A stretch of DNA of 64,000 bases, from NCBI GenBank assembly GCA_905221605.1, contig CAJNDS010001090.1, positions 234,501 through 298,500 on the forward strand. Reading direction: 5' to 3'. The position numbers were made by a program, and so were the translations under genes. Below are positions 1-9,889 of the stretch, one piece after another (positions within the stretch are counted from its first letter, which is position 1; every line of letters starts with the position of its first letter). Source of the stretch: Symbiodinium natans (lineage: Eukaryota > Sar > Dinophyceae > Suessiales > Symbiodiniaceae). Under the pieces are notes generated by a model, which made no database searches, was not told the DNA's origin, and saw only the letters and a list, made by a program, of their open reading frames with translations.

Positions 1-720
1 GGGTTCAGGGTTTAGGGTAAGCGCAACCCTATAAACCCGAAAAGCGTCCCAGGTCCACACTTCTGGGCTCCAAGCGCCTCGGTGATGCAAAGAAAGGCCC
101 TCTCCATACCTGCTTGGGCTTAGGGGGTTTAGGGGTTTAGGGCTTTAGGGCTTTAGGGGTTTGGGGTTTAGGGGTTTTAGGGTTTAGGGGTTTTAGGGGT
201 TTTAGGGGGTTTGGGTTTTTAGGGGTTTAGGGGTTTAGGGGTTTAGGGGTTTAGGGGTTTAGGGGTTTAGGGTTTTAGCGTTTTAGGGTTTTAGGGGTTT
301 AGGGGTTTAGGGGTTTAGGAGATTAGGCGTTTTAGGGGTTTAGGGGTTTTAAGGCGTTAGGGGTTTTAGGGGTTTTAAGGGTTTTAAGGGTTTAGGGGTT
401 TTAGGGGTTCAGGGGTTTTAGGTGTTTAGGGGTTTAGGGGTTTAGGGGGTTTTAGGGGTTTTAGGGGTTTAGGAGTTTAGGGGTTTAGGGGTTTAGGGGT
501 TAGGGGTTTAGGGTTAGGGGTTTAGGGTTCAGGGTGTAGGCGGGGGGGGGGTCAGGGGTTTAGGGGTTACGGGTTTAGGGGTTTAGGGTTCAGGGTGTAG
601 GCGGCGGGGGGGGGGGGGGGGGTTCAGGGGTTTAGGGGTTTAGTGGTTCAGGGGTTTCGGGGTTACGGGTTTAGGAGTTTAGGGGGTTAGGGTTTAGGGG
701 TTTAGGGTTTCAGGGTGCAG
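1..720. repeat. Degenerate TTTAGGG/TTTAGGGG array
   Basis: Long G-rich array on the plus strand mixing 7-mer TTTAGGG and 8-mer TTTAGGGG units with TTCAGGG, TTTTAGGG and GTTACGGG variants, and poly-G runs near 541-551, 604-622 and 722-735. It lies 3' of the last visible exon of the leftmost gene. Its degeneracy argues against a real chromosome end. Confidence 0.9.
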
Positions 721-741
721 GCGGGGGGGGGGGGGAGGTTT

Positions 742-872
742 TGGAGGTGTTGGGCTTCGCATATGCTTCGTTGGGGTCGATTGTGTCGTTGCCGAACTTG
801 AAGCTCTTCCCCACGACCCCACTTTTGAATCCTTGGGCGACATTCATGGACATGAAGTACGTCTCGCAGGAG
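742..872 (-). CDS. Candidate exon of unknown protein
   Basis: An open minus-strand frame reads ETYFMSMNVAQGFKSG, then GKSFKFGNDTIDPNEAYAK. Composition is protein-like and the island is free of telomeric repeats. The acceptor is probably CTGCGAG|ACG; the donor is unclear. It would be the most 3' exon seen of the 18-0.7 kb gene. Function not recognised. Confidence 0.45.
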
Positions 873-882
873 GATAGTTCGG

Positions 883-1600
883 TTGGGTGAGCTCACAACC
901 ATAAGACAAGAACTCTCTTGCGCCAAAATGGCTACCTCTCTCCAGCGTGGTTGGTTGCAAGTTGCGGGCAGGGCGCCACCCATTTCCGCACTACGTGGAC
1001 GGCGCGACTTGGCGCGACCACTCTAAACCCTAAACCCTAATCCCGAATCCCTCCGTAAGAGCACTGAAGCCAGAACCCAACAAAAACGAAGCCCTGCCTC
1101 CTCGGACAAGGGGGACCCTTAAAAGGGAACCCGGTTTAGGGTTTAGGGTTTAGGGTTTAGGGTTTAGGGTTTATGGTTTAGGGCTTAGCGTTTAGGGTTT
1201 AGAATATAAGGTTTAGGGTTTAGAGTTAGGGTTTAGGGTTTAGAGCTTAGGGTTTAGAATGTAAGGTTTAGGGGTAGGATGTAGGGTTGAACGTTTCGGG
1301 TAGAGGGTGGTCACATTCTAAAAAACGAAGCACATGGCAATCCGAACCCCCTAAACACTAAACCTATATCTTTACAATCCCAAACCCGAGAACACGAAGG
1401 CCTTGCTGCCGCGCTTCTCCTGACAATCCCCGGGTTGGAGGTTTGTGCGAATTGCGAATTCCCGGGATTGGTAGGACCTAAACCCTAAACCCTAAACCCT
1501 AAACCCTAAACCCTAAACCCTAAACCCTAAACCCTAGAACCCTAAACCCGAAGTTTGGGGGCTTGAACATCAGTTGGAGGCTCATGGGTAGATTGAAACG
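883..1600. other. Non-coding stretch with telomeric arrays
   Basis: Contains a TTTAGGG array (about 1133-1260) and a CCCTAAA array (about 1481-1536) separated by unique sequence. No convincing exon was seen. Confidence 0.5.
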
Positions 1601-1604
1601 GGTA

Positions 1605-1693
1605 AGGGGTCATTTTGGAACACAGAAGGGAGTCATTTTGGAACACAGCAGGGAGTCATTTCGGAACACGAGAAAGGGTCATTTTGGAACACA
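1605..1693. repeat. Left inverted array, GGGTCATTTTGGAACAC units
   Basis: Four imperfect copies of a 17-25 bp unit, in opposite orientation to the array at the other edge of the satellite block. Confidence 0.8.
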
Positions 1694-1737
1694 AAGAGCA
1701 GAAAAATAGGTCAGCGCCTAACAAAAAATGCACGCGT

Positions 1738-2475
1738 GCGATCACGGCAGAGGGTTCGGCGAACGAAGTTACGAATGCGCAAAACACACTGTAAAACGCA
1801 TGTCGACACCCACGATCCCCGCAGAGGGTGCACGAACGCATTTGCAAATGAGCAAAAACACACTGTAAAACGCATGTCGACACCCACGATCCCCGCAGAG
1901 GGTGCACGAACGCATTTGCAAATGAGCAAAAACACACTGTAAAACGCATCTCGACACCCGCGATCCCCGCAAAGGGTGCACGAACGCATTTGCAAATGCG
2001 CAAAAACACACTGTAAAACGCATCTCGACACCCACGATCCCCGCAGAGGGTGCACGAACGCATTTGCAAATGCGCAAAAACACACTGTAAAAAGCATCTG
2101 GACACGCACGATCCCCGCAGAGGGTGCACGAACGCATTTGCAAATGAGCAAAAACACACTGTAAAACGCATGTCGACACGCACGATCCCCGCAGAGGGTG
2201 CACGAACGCATTTGCAAATGCGTAAAAACACACTGTAAAAAGCATCTCGAGACCCACGATCCCCGCAGAGGGTGCACGAACGCATTTGTTAATGCGCAAA
2301 AAAACACATTGTAAACAGCATCTCGAGACCCACGATCCCCGCACAGGGTGCACGAACGCATTTGCAAACGCGCAAAAAACACACTGTAAACAGCATCTCG
2401 ACACCCGCGATCCCCGCAGAGGGTGCACGAACGCATTTGCAGATGCGCAAAAACGTACTGTAAAAAGCACGGACG
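1738..2475. repeat. 74-bp satellite, about 9-10 copies
   Basis: Each monomer contains ATCCCCGCAGAGGGTGCACG, then CGCATTTGCAAATG and an A-rich stretch with ACACACTGTAAA. Both ends of the block carry the same truncated motif (GAAGTT.CGAATGCGCAAAA), which marks its limits. The unit is open in several frames, which explains the spurious long open frames on both strands. Confidence 0.9.
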
Positions 2476-2504
2476 AAGTTGCGAATGCGCAAAAATGCAT
2501 TGTA

Positions 2505-3712
2505 AAATGCATCAAAAAAAGTTTCATATGCTTTGAAGCAAGCTTGCACGGCTTTAAAAAAGCGGGGGGGTTGGGGGGGGCGCAGCCCCCCCCATTTGCA
2601 AACACAATGCGTGCATGATGGGTTTCAAAAAAAGTTTCATATTATGCTTTGAAGCAAGCTTGCACGGCTTAAACAAAGCGGGGGGGTTGGGGGGGGCGCA
2701 GCCCCCCCATTTGCAAACACAACGCTTGCATGATTGTTTTCAAAAAAAGTTGCATATGCTCGGAAGCAAGCTTGCACGGCTTAAAAAAAGCGGGGGGTTG
2801 GGGGGGGCGCAGCCCCCCCATTTGCAAACACAATGCGTGCATGATGGGTTTCAAAAAAAGTTTCATATGCTTTGAAGCAAGCTTGCACGGCTTAAAAAAA
2901 AGCGGGGGGGTTGGGGGGGGCGCAGCCCCCCCCATTTGCAAACACAATGCTTGCATGATGGGTTTCAAAAAAAGTTTCATATGCTTTGAAGCAAGCTTGC
3001 ACGGCTTAAAAAAAGCGGGGGGGTTGGGGGGGGGGGCGCAGCCCCCCCCCATTTGCAAACACAAGCTTGCATGATGGTTTCAAAAAAGTTTCATATGCTT
3101 TGCAGCAAGCTTGCACGGCTTAAAAAAAGCGGGGGGTTGGGGGGGGCGCAGCCCCCCCATTTGCAAACACAATGCTTGCATGATGGGTTTCAAAAAAAGT
3201 TTCATATGCTTTGAAGCAAGCTTGCACGGCTTAAAAAAGCGGGGGGGTTGGGGGGGGCGCAGCCCCCCCCATTTGCAAACACAATGCTGCATGATGGGTT
3301 TCAAAAAAAGTTTCATATGCTTTGAAGCAAGCTTGCACGGCTTAAAAAAGCGGGGGGGTTGGGGGGGGCGCAGCCCCCCCCATTTGCAAACACAATGCTT
3401 GCATGATGGGTTTCAAAAAAAGTTTCATATGCTTTGAAGCAAGCTTGCACGGCTTAAAAAAAGCGGGGGGGTTGGGGGGGGCGCAGCCCCCCCCATTTGC
3501 AAACACAATGCTTGCATGATGGGTTTCAAAAAAAGTTTCATATGCTTTGAAGCAAGCTTGCACGGCTTAAACAAAGCGGGGGGGTTGGGGGGGGCGCAGC
3601 CCCCCCCCATTTGCAAACACAATGCGTGCATGATGGGTTTCAAAAAAAGTTTCATATGCTTTGAAGCAAGCTTGCACGGCTTAAAAAAAGCGGGGGGGTT
3701 GGGGGGGGGCTG
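2505..3712. repeat. About 110-bp satellite, about 11 copies
   Basis: The monomer has AAAAAAAGTTTCATATGCTT, then GAAGCAAGCTTGCACGGCTT, then a G7-TT-G7 tract and a GCGCAGC hairpin running into C7, then CATTTGCAAACACAATGC. G-runs face C-runs across the hairpin, so each unit can fold. The CATTTGCAAA core is shared with the 74-bp satellite, suggesting common descent. Confidence 0.9.
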
Positions 3713-4215
3713 CGGAAACCAAAGAAACCAGAGAAACCATAGAAACCAAGGAAACCAAGGAAACCAAGAAAACCATAGAAACCATAGAAACCAGGGAAAC
3801 AATGGAAACCACACAAGTCCAGGAAACCATGGACACCACGAAGCAAGGAACCAAGGAAACCATGGAAACCATATAAACCAGGGAAACCATGGAAACCATG
3901 GAAACCGTAGAAACCAAAGAAACTATAGAAACCAAGGGAACCAAGGAAACCAAGAAAACCAAGAAAACCATAGAAACCATAGAAACCACGGAAACCATGG
4001 AAACCACACAAGCCAAGGAAACCACGGAAACCATGAAAACCACAGAAACAAAGGAAAGCATGGAAACCAAGGAAACTAAGGAAACCATAGAAAACCATAG
4101 AAACCATAGAAACCACGGAAACCATGGAAACCATAGGAACCAAGGAAACCATGGGAACCAAGGAAACCATGGGAACCAAGGAAACCAAGGAAACCAAGGA
4201 AACCATTGAAACCAG
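3713..4215. repeat. 9-bp minisatellite GGAAACCAN
   Basis: Tandem GGAAACCAA/GGAAACCAT/AGAAACCAT units, open in all frames; one strand reads as Trp/Phe/Leu-rich and the other as Glu/Thr/Asn-rich low-complexity peptides. Not coding. Confidence 0.9.
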
Positions 4216-4248
4216 AAATCCCTTGTAAACAGTACTAAACCAAGAGAA

Positions 4249-4339
4249 ACGCGTTCCAAAATGACCCCTTTACGCGTTCCAAAATGACCCCTTTACGCGT
4301 TCCAAAATGACTCCCTTGCGCGTTCCAAAAAAATGACCC
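4249..4339. repeat. Right inverted array, CGTTCCAAAATGACCCC units
   Basis: Three or four copies of ACGCGTTCCAAAATGACCCC, the reverse complement of the array at the left edge of the block. Confidence 0.8.
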
Positions 4340-4624
4340 CTCTCCCATTGAAACCCGAGTTGAGAGTCATCAATGGTTACAACCCTTTGTTTGGGCTGCA
4401 TCTAACCCTGCAGTGGCATTCTGTTTAGGGCTTAGGGTTTAGGGTTGAGGGTTTAGGGTTCAGGGTTTCGAAGGCTATAACCCATTGAAGACGATATACA
4501 CGTAGTGTCAAGGTGCACGGTTAGACGTTTGGGTCTTGCGGCTGCTCCGTCAGGGTTCGACTGGGTACTGGCGGGGCGAAACCCTAAACCCTAAACTCTA
4601 AACCCAAAAAGACGGAACTAAACA

Positions 4625-4731
4625 GAAATGATCGGATGCGAAGCCATGCGGTTGGGTCTTTGAAGGGCAAGCAACTGTTTCATCATTGCGACATCACGAG
4701 CCAGAAGACAAAAGCTCTGAATGCCCGCTGC
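4625..4731 (-). CDS. Candidate exon of unknown protein
   Basis: The acceptor CGCTTAG|GCAGCGGGC is followed by an open frame reading AAGIQSFCLLARDVAMMK, then QLLALQRPNRMASHP. The donor is probably TTTCT|GTTTAG. It lies between arrays in the 18-0.7 kb gene, just upstream of the satellite block in transcript order. Function not recognised. Confidence 0.4.
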
Positions 4732-4756
4732 CTAAGCGGCATCGAACTCCCAACTC

Positions 4757-4880
4757 CGGTAAACCCTAAACCCTAAACCCTAAACCCTAAACCCTAAACC
4801 CTAAACCCTAAACCCTAAACCCTAAACCCTAAACCCTAACCCAACCCTAAACCCTAAACCCTAAACCCTAAAACCTAAAC
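4757..4880. repeat. CCCTAAA array
   Basis: About 16 CCCTAAA units, nearly perfect, with one CCCTAACCCAA interruption. Confidence 0.95.
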
Positions 4881-5159
4881 CCTAAATCCGGGTCCTCCGG
4901 GCTTATGCAGGCTTTGGCATCTCCAGAGACCCAAGACCCTAAACCCGAAACCTAAACCGTAAACCCTTCACCCTCAAAAAGGGCGCCCTGTTTTGGCTTG
5001 CAAGGGAATCTACACCCTAAACCCTAAACCCTAAAACAAGGGCCTACTCCGGGTCCTAGCACCAGTCTCCTGCTCCCGATTGGGGTTTTGTGCCTTGAGG
5101 TTCCCCCGAAAAAAAAAACCACAGGCCCTCAAGCCGAACACCTTGCGTAAACCCCGGCT

Positions 5160-5350
5160 CAGGGTTTAGGGTTTAGGGTTTAGGGTTTAGGGTTTAGGGT
5201 TTGAGGTTTGGGGTTTGGGGTTTGGGGTTTGGGGTAGGGTTAGAACCCCAAATCCGAAGCCCTAAAAACCAAACACTAGATACCCAAAGCCCCCCTCCCC
5301 CCCGCCCCTAAACCCTAAACCCTAAACCCCAAACCCTAAACCCTAAACCC
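5160..5350. repeat. Facing TTTAGGG and CCCTAAA arrays
   Basis: A TTTAGGG/TTTGGGG array (5160-5237) is followed after a short spacer by CCCTAAA units (5308-5350), so this stretch is an inverted repeat. Confidence 0.85.
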
Positions 5351-5371
5351 TCAAAAACATGAAACGTTTAG

Positions 5372-5424
5372 TCAGGGAGGGCCTGGCTCAGTCGTCAGCT
5401 GCTTCACTTCTTTGTGGTTCTGGC
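5372..5424 (-). CDS. Weak candidate exon
   Basis: The minus strand reads LSCQNHKEVKQLTTEPG in a repeat-free island between telomeric arrays. Splice sites are ambiguous. Kept only because size, position and strand match the other exons. Confidence 0.25.
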
Positions 5425-5429
5425 AGCTG

Positions 5430-6240
5430 AGGTTTGGGGCTTACGGTGGGCTTAGGGTTTAGGGTTTAGGGTTTAGTTATATGGCTGGTTGGGGTTTAGG
5501 GCTTCAAGGCTTCAGGGTTCTGGAGATTCGGTTTGGGGCTTCAGGGTTTCAGAGTTTTCGGTTAAAAAATGGGGCTTGGGAGTTTTCGAGTTTTTGGTCC
5601 TAAAACTCTGACACTTTACAACCCCCAACCTCAAAAAAACCGAAGCCGCAAATTCTGCTAAAACCCCGCAGATCGAGACCCTTATGCTTATACTGCTTAT
5701 GCTCTAAACCCCAACACGCCGAGAAACAAGTCAAACTCTAAACCCTGAAGCTCTAAGGTGTCAGGGTTTTTAGAGCTCGGGGTTTTAGAGCTTGACGGCT
5801 AATTACAGTTTAGGGTTTAGGGTTTTAGGGTGCAGGGTCCCTAGACCCTAAACCCTAAACCCTAAATCCTAAACCCTAAACCCTGAACCCTGAACTCTGA
5901 ACCCTGAACCCTGAACCCTAAACCCTAAGCAGCTGAGATGCAGGGGCCGGCAAAGGAACAGAGACATGCCCGTATGCGGCCTTACCTAGACAAAAGCGCA
6001 GTTTCTCCAGTGGGCGTAGCAAGGAAAAGCGCGTCTCCTACTTTGGCTGGAGTAGGTTTACCAGGGGTCCTGACCCTTATCAAAGGAATCGAGGTACTAC
6101 TAAACCTAAACCCTAAACCCTAAACCCTAAACCCTACACCCTACACCCTACACCCAGCACCCTAAACGCTAAACCCTAAACCCTAAACCCTAAACCCTAA
6201 ACCCTAAACCCTAAACCCTAAACCCATCCTAGGCAACCTA
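5430..6240. other. Repeat-rich intron region
   Basis: Degenerate TTTAGGG (5450-5590), TTTAGGG (5810-5840), CCCTAAA/CCCTGAA (5846-5930), a unique 170-bp island (5935-6100) and a CCCTAAA/CCCTACA array (6102-6232). The island is open on the plus strand but has no splice signals like its neighbours. Confidence 0.5.
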
Positions 6241-6245
6241 AACAC

Positions 6246-6335
6246 CCTTTCGAAGCTCGCCTAGGCTTGGCACCCCAAGTCCAAGAAACATCCCCCAAAG
6301 CGCAGCTACATAAAGCCTGACCCTGAAGAAGATAC
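6246..6335 (-). CDS. Weak candidate exon, hydrophobic
   Basis: CACAG|GTATC could be an acceptor; the open frame reads FFRVRLYVAALWGMFLG, then LGVPSLGEL, which would be membrane-like. Phase with neighbours cannot be tested. Confidence 0.25.
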
Positions 6336-6559
6336 CTGTGGGTGGAGGGTTTAGGGTTTAGGGTTTAGGGTTTAGGGTTTAGGGTTGAGGGTTTAGGGTT
6401 TAGGGTTTAGGGTTTAGCGTTTAGGGTTTAGGGATACGCGTGCCCCACATGGGGTTCAGGGTTTGCAGGGCTGATGGTCAGCTACCCTGCTCATAACCTG
6501 GGCCGTGAACCTCCAAGTACATTCCGGACGCGGCAAGACACAAACCTACTGGGGTTCGG

Positions 6560-6665
6560 CTATTTGCTTGAGAACACCGCCCATCGCATGAAACATATGA
6601 TTCCTTACAAGGGCAATATAGGGAATACAACATTTTTAAGTTGGGGTTTCTTAAGCAAAAAGTAG
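6560..6665. mobile_element. Family C short TIR element (copy C1)
   Basis: Ends GCTATTTGCTTGAGAAC and GTTTCTTAAGCAAAAAGTAG match the family C inverted termini (CTACTATTTGCTTAAGAACC). The core shares an A-rich GGAATA motif with other copies. Confidence 0.55.
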
Positions 6666-6703
6666 GGTTTGGGGTCTAGGGATTAGGGTTTATTGTTGCT
6701 TGC

Positions 6704-6775
6704 CTTCAGGTAGAAGGCTTTGAGCGGGAAATCCTCCGGTGGCAGCGTTTGGTCCATCTGGTATTTCTGCACAAC
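6704..6775 (-). CDS. Exon of unknown protein
   Basis: Exactly 24 codons between acceptor TGCAG|GTTGTG and donor CTGAAG|GCAAGC (GC type). Reads VVQKYQMDQTLPPEDF then PLKAFYLK. The PPEDFPLK stretch resembles ATDYPLK in the exon at 11.5 kb, so the two may be repeated units of one domain. Function not recognised. Confidence 0.6.
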
Positions 6776-6866
6776 CTGCAGGGAAAGCCAAGGGGTTTAG
6801 GGTTCAGGGTTCAGGGTTTAGGGTTTAGGGTTTAGGGAAGGGGGAAAGTACAGGGGGGGGGGGGGG

Positions 6867-6965
6867 GGGGTTACGATATTGGGGGGTACGTGATTGGGGT
6901 CCATATTGTAAGGGGATCCTAAGTATTTGGGGGCAATTCTAGGGGTCCCCTTATTTTCGTAAACC
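6867..6965. mobile_element. Family H short element (copy H1)
   Basis: Shares GGGGTACGTGATTGGGGTCC and AAGGGGATCCTAAGTATT with the copies at 11.83 kb and 42.6 kb. Terminal TTACGA/TCGTAAA forms a short inverted repeat. Confidence 0.65.
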
Positions 6966-7019
6966 CTTTTATGACACCCACAGCAAGGGAAACCCAAGAC
7001 AAGCATCTTCCTGTCATTT

Positions 7020-7745
7020 CCTGCAGCTTGCCTAAACCCTAAACCCTGAACCCTAAACCCTAACCCCTAAACCCTGAACCCTACACCCTAAATCCCAAGC
7101 CCAAACTTGAACTCCAAACCCGAAGTGCCCGGGTTCGGGTTGTAACAAAACAGGACCTCGGGTTCGAGAATTTTTCCGTTGGGTACTCGAACCCAGGGGC
7201 CCGAAGTGCCAAATTCGAACATCCAGGCATTTAAGGATTGGGGTTTAGGGTTTAAAATTCAAGGGTGGCTTTAGAGCTTTCAGGGTTTTAGGGCTTAGGG
7301 TTTTCAGGAGCTTAGGGCTTACTGGAGGGGTTTTGGGGGGCTTCGGGTTTAGGGCTATCACGTTTTAGGGGGCTTGAGGCTTTACGGGTTTGGGGCGTTG
7401 GTTGTTTCGGGCGCTGGCTAGGTTTCCAGTAACCCTAAACCCTTAACCCCTAAACCCTATAGAGAAAGCAGGGGTGCCTTCCCTGGTTCAAGTCGGTGGT
7501 TTCAGGTCTTAAAAAGGCACGGGGGAGGACAGTGTGGGTACTAGCTGGGGAGTCCTAGAAAAGTTCAGCATCATGTTTCTCCAGTTGCCCTAAACTACAA
7601 CACCCCAAACCCTAGACCCTAAACCCTAAGCCCTAAGCCCGAAGCCCTAAACCCTAAACCCTATCATTCAACGAGCCTTCCGTGTCTGCTATGTCCCCGC
7701 TCAAGACTACGCAGGTCGCCGTTAAATGGGCTTTATGGGGTTTAT
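7020..7745. other. Repeat-rich intron region
   Basis: CCCTAAA arrays at about 7033-7090, 7431-7455 and 7605-7662, and degenerate TTTAGGG at 7230-7390. No convincing exon. Confidence 0.5.
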
Positions 7746-7749
7746 AAGG

Positions 7750-7990
7750 CGTGGTAGCCCAGAAACCATATTATGAAAAGGGCACCCTTTGGGGGGGGGT
7801 TAGGGTTTAGGGTTTAGGGTTTAGGGTTTAGGGTTTAGGGTTTAGGGTTTAGGGTTTAGGGTTTAGGGTTTAGGGTTTAGGGTTTAGGGTTTAGGGCTAG
7901 GTTCCTGGTGGCCCTGTAACCATGTTACAATGAGGGTACCCTTTTTTGTGACCAAACAAAAAAGGAAAAGGGCACCACTAAGCTACCAAG
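7750..7990. mobile_element. Family A TIR element (copy A1) with telomeric insert
   Basis: Termini CGTGGTAGCCCAG and CTAAGCTACCAAG are flanked by a 4-bp direct repeat AAGG (7746-7749 and 7991-7994). The interior carries the family motif AAGGGCACCCTTT and then a pure TTTAGGG array (about 7797-7893) that most copies lack, starting at the element's internal G-run. Confidence 0.75.
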
Positions 7991-8040
7991 AAGGAGAACG
8001 AACCAGCAACACTCACAGAAATGGTAGAACCCTGAAACCT

Positions 8041-8700
8041 TTTGCGGTTTAGGGTTTAGGGTTTAGGGTTTAGGGTTTAGGGTTTAGGGTTTAGGGCGTC
8101 GCACAAATGAAAAGTTCTACCCTTCTCACGCACTCTGCCCGGTAACCCTTTTTTGTCGAACGGGGCCAATAAAGGATCCGAATGTTGAACTCATGGGACT
8201 TTAGCTGGGACCCCTAAGGTTGCACCCCTGGGTTTCAGCACCCACCATTGTTAAAGACCCTCTCAGGGAATATAAGGTCCGTATAGGTGTAGAATATTCA
8301 GGGAACCTCTTAACATCCTCAGGGGTCCGAGTAAGACTCCCTTGATGAACATGGAACGAAAAAACAAAAGGCACCACCTTGCCGTCGGGTGTCCTACAAC
8401 CCAAACCCGAAACCCGAAAAACTGTGGGCCAAGAAGCCGGCAGTCTTTCTTTCTGGGCTAAGAACCGACGCTAAGACATGCCCACTGGGCCTCCGAGCTA
8501 CTCTCCTCAGTGGATGCTTCTAACGCCTAAAGGTTACGAGGTCTTGAAACCAAAGCCCTGAGCCTGAACCCTTGACCCCCCAAACACTAAACCATAAACC
8601 CTGAATTTTGAATCGTTATCTATAACCTTAAACCCCAACCCCCCCCCCCCCCTTCCCCCAAACCCCAAACCCGACACTCCCCCTCCCCCCCCCCCCGCAA
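8041..8700. other. Repeat-rich intron region
   Basis: TTTAGGG array (8047-8096), a unique 8100-8510 stretch without a supported exon, and a C/A-rich region with poly-C runs (8638-8697). Confidence 0.5.
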
Positions 8701-8703
8701 AGC

Positions 8704-8754
8704 CTCGTTGTAGGTGGTGAACGTGTGCCGGTTCGTGTAGATAATGCAGTTCTC
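8704..8754 (-). CDS. Exon of unknown protein
   Basis: Exactly 17 codons between acceptor TGGCAG|GAGAAC and donor AACGAG|GCTTTG (GC type): ENCIIYTNRHTFTTYNE. CCCTAAA follows on its right and a poly-C/CCCAAAC tract lies on its left. Function not recognised. Confidence 0.6.
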
Positions 8755-8927
8755 CTGCCACAGGTACAGTGCAGACCCTAAACCCTAAACCCTGCAACCC
8801 TATACCCTAAAAACTACAAACCCTAAACCCCAAAAGCTACAAACCCTAAATCCTGCACAGTCCCAACGTCCCAGCACTAAACCCAAAAACGACATTCCCC
8901 AAACCCTAAAACAGGCACCCTACACAG

Positions 8928-9105
8928 CGAGGCCGCCGCGCAGCTGTTTTGCCAGCACTTGAGCTGGAGCATCAGGAGGTACAGAGGGGGCAACCAGTCC
9001 CCAGCGGTCCCGTGTTCGCAAAAGTGTCCAGGCATCGCGTCTTGCACAATTGGATAAAGCGGCCAGCGACACTCCCTGGCAGTCAGCGATCATAGAAAAC
9101 ATGCC
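8928..9105 (-). other. Possible coding island, unknown
   Basis: An open minus-strand frame of about 50 codons (GVSLAALSNCARRDAW, then TLLRTRDRWGLVAPSV) with protein-like composition and no telomeric repeats. No clear splice sites. It could be a gene relic. Confidence 0.25.
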
Positions 9106-9295
9106 CCGACTCTTCGGCTCAAACCCCCCAATTCAAAACAGATACAGCATGCACAAGATGCGATCGTGACCAAGAGATGTGGCACCTGGGTTCAGGGTTT
9201 AGGGTTCAGGGTTTGGGCCCTAAACCCTAAACCCCAAACCCTGAACCCTAAACCCCAAACCCTAAATTTTAAACTCCAGTCCGCCCCCAGAGTCC

Positions 9296-9376
9296 CTGCG
9301 GCTCCTGCCGCGGCGGAGGCCGCAGCGCCTCCAGGCGCTGCTCGGCCACGTCTTGGTACAGGAGCTTCTCTTCGCC
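9296..9376 (-). CDS. Exon of unknown protein
   Basis: Acceptor GCCCAG|GGCGAAG; reads GEEKLLYQDVAEQRLEALR, then PPPRQEPQ. The donor near GCCGCAG|GGACTC would be GG, or GA if shifted by one base. Helical, charged, with a Pro-rich end. Confidence 0.5.
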
Positions 9377-9549
9377 CTGGGCTTAGGTATTGCTACTCTT
9401 TGGGGTTTGGTGCTTAGGGGTTTAGGGTTTAGGGTTGGTTTAGGGTTTAGGGTTCAGGGTTGAGGGTTTAGGGTTGAGAGCTGAGGGTTGAGGGTTTAGG
9501 TTGGCATGTCCCTTTTACTAACATCTCCCCAAAGAGTTTTTCATAGGGT

Positions 9550-9603
9550 GTACTATAATCCCCATTGAGGACTGCTAGTATGAGGGCGAACGTCCCAAGT
9601 TAG
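9550..9603. mobile_element. Family B half element (copy B1)
   Basis: Right terminus only: AGGACTGCTAGTATGAGGGC then GAACGTCCCAAG. The left terminus is missing. Confidence 0.5.
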
Positions 9604-9671
9604 TCGATTTTTTTCTGCTGCTTATCGCTCTTGTTCTTGTTTGCATTATGCCTATGTTCTTCTTAGTATTG

Positions 9672-9801
9672 CTACTATTTGCTTCGGAAGAGCCATCAAA
9701 CATACGAAAAGCGTTCTTCCATGTAAGGGTCACAGAGGGTTTACAGTATGTTTACAGTCTTTTCATTTTACTTTTTGGGGGGGTTCTTAAGCAAATAGTA
9801 G
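9672..9801. mobile_element. Family C short TIR element (copy C2)
   Basis: Ends CTACTATTTGCTTCGGAAG and GGTTCTTAAGCAAATAGTAG are inverted repeats. Flanks ATTG and GTTG agree at three of four bases, consistent with a 4-bp target duplication. The open frame across it is not a gene. Confidence 0.65.
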
Positions 9802-9889
9802 GTTGTTCCAAGACCGGCAAACTTGACCTTAGGGTTTTGGGCAATTCGGATGCGGGATGTGCTTGCTTTGAATTTTTGGGTTCGGGCTC

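Larger units (their letters stand above)
1605..4339. mobile_element. Composite satellite block bounded by inverted arrays
   Basis: The left edge has about four copies of GGGTCATTTTGGAACAC and the right edge about four copies of its reverse complement (CGTTCCAAAATGACCCC). Between them are three tandem-repeat blocks with different monomers (about 74 bp, about 110 bp and 9 bp). Inverted subterminal arrays around repeats resemble foldback-type elements. No transposase frame is visible, so mobility is inferred only. The long open frames here are translated repeats. Confidence 0.45.

Noticed and set aside
1-720. Real chromosome end at the left edge
   Set aside because: The array is degenerate and similar arrays occur throughout the window, so it is interstitial.
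1656-2618. Long overlapping frames on both strands with Cys/Arg/His-rich repeats
   Set aside because: They are the 74-bp satellite read in several frames; open on both strands because the monomer lacks stops.
3425-4259. Long minus-strand frames rich in Trp, Phe, Leu and Val
   Set aside because: They translate the 9-bp GGAAACCAN minisatellite and part of the 110-bp satellite; periodic, without start context or splice signals.
4740-4762. tRNA-like GTTCGA motif on the minus strand
   Set aside because: No acceptor, D or anticodon arm can be folded around it.
5938-6123. Plus-strand frame ending LNLNPKP, and many similar frames ending LNPKP or GFRV
   Set aside because: The ends are telomere repeats read in frame; no splice-site or family support. 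The same reason applies to the plus-strand frames at 9166, 14766, 20205, 29536, 36437, 46417 and 54152.
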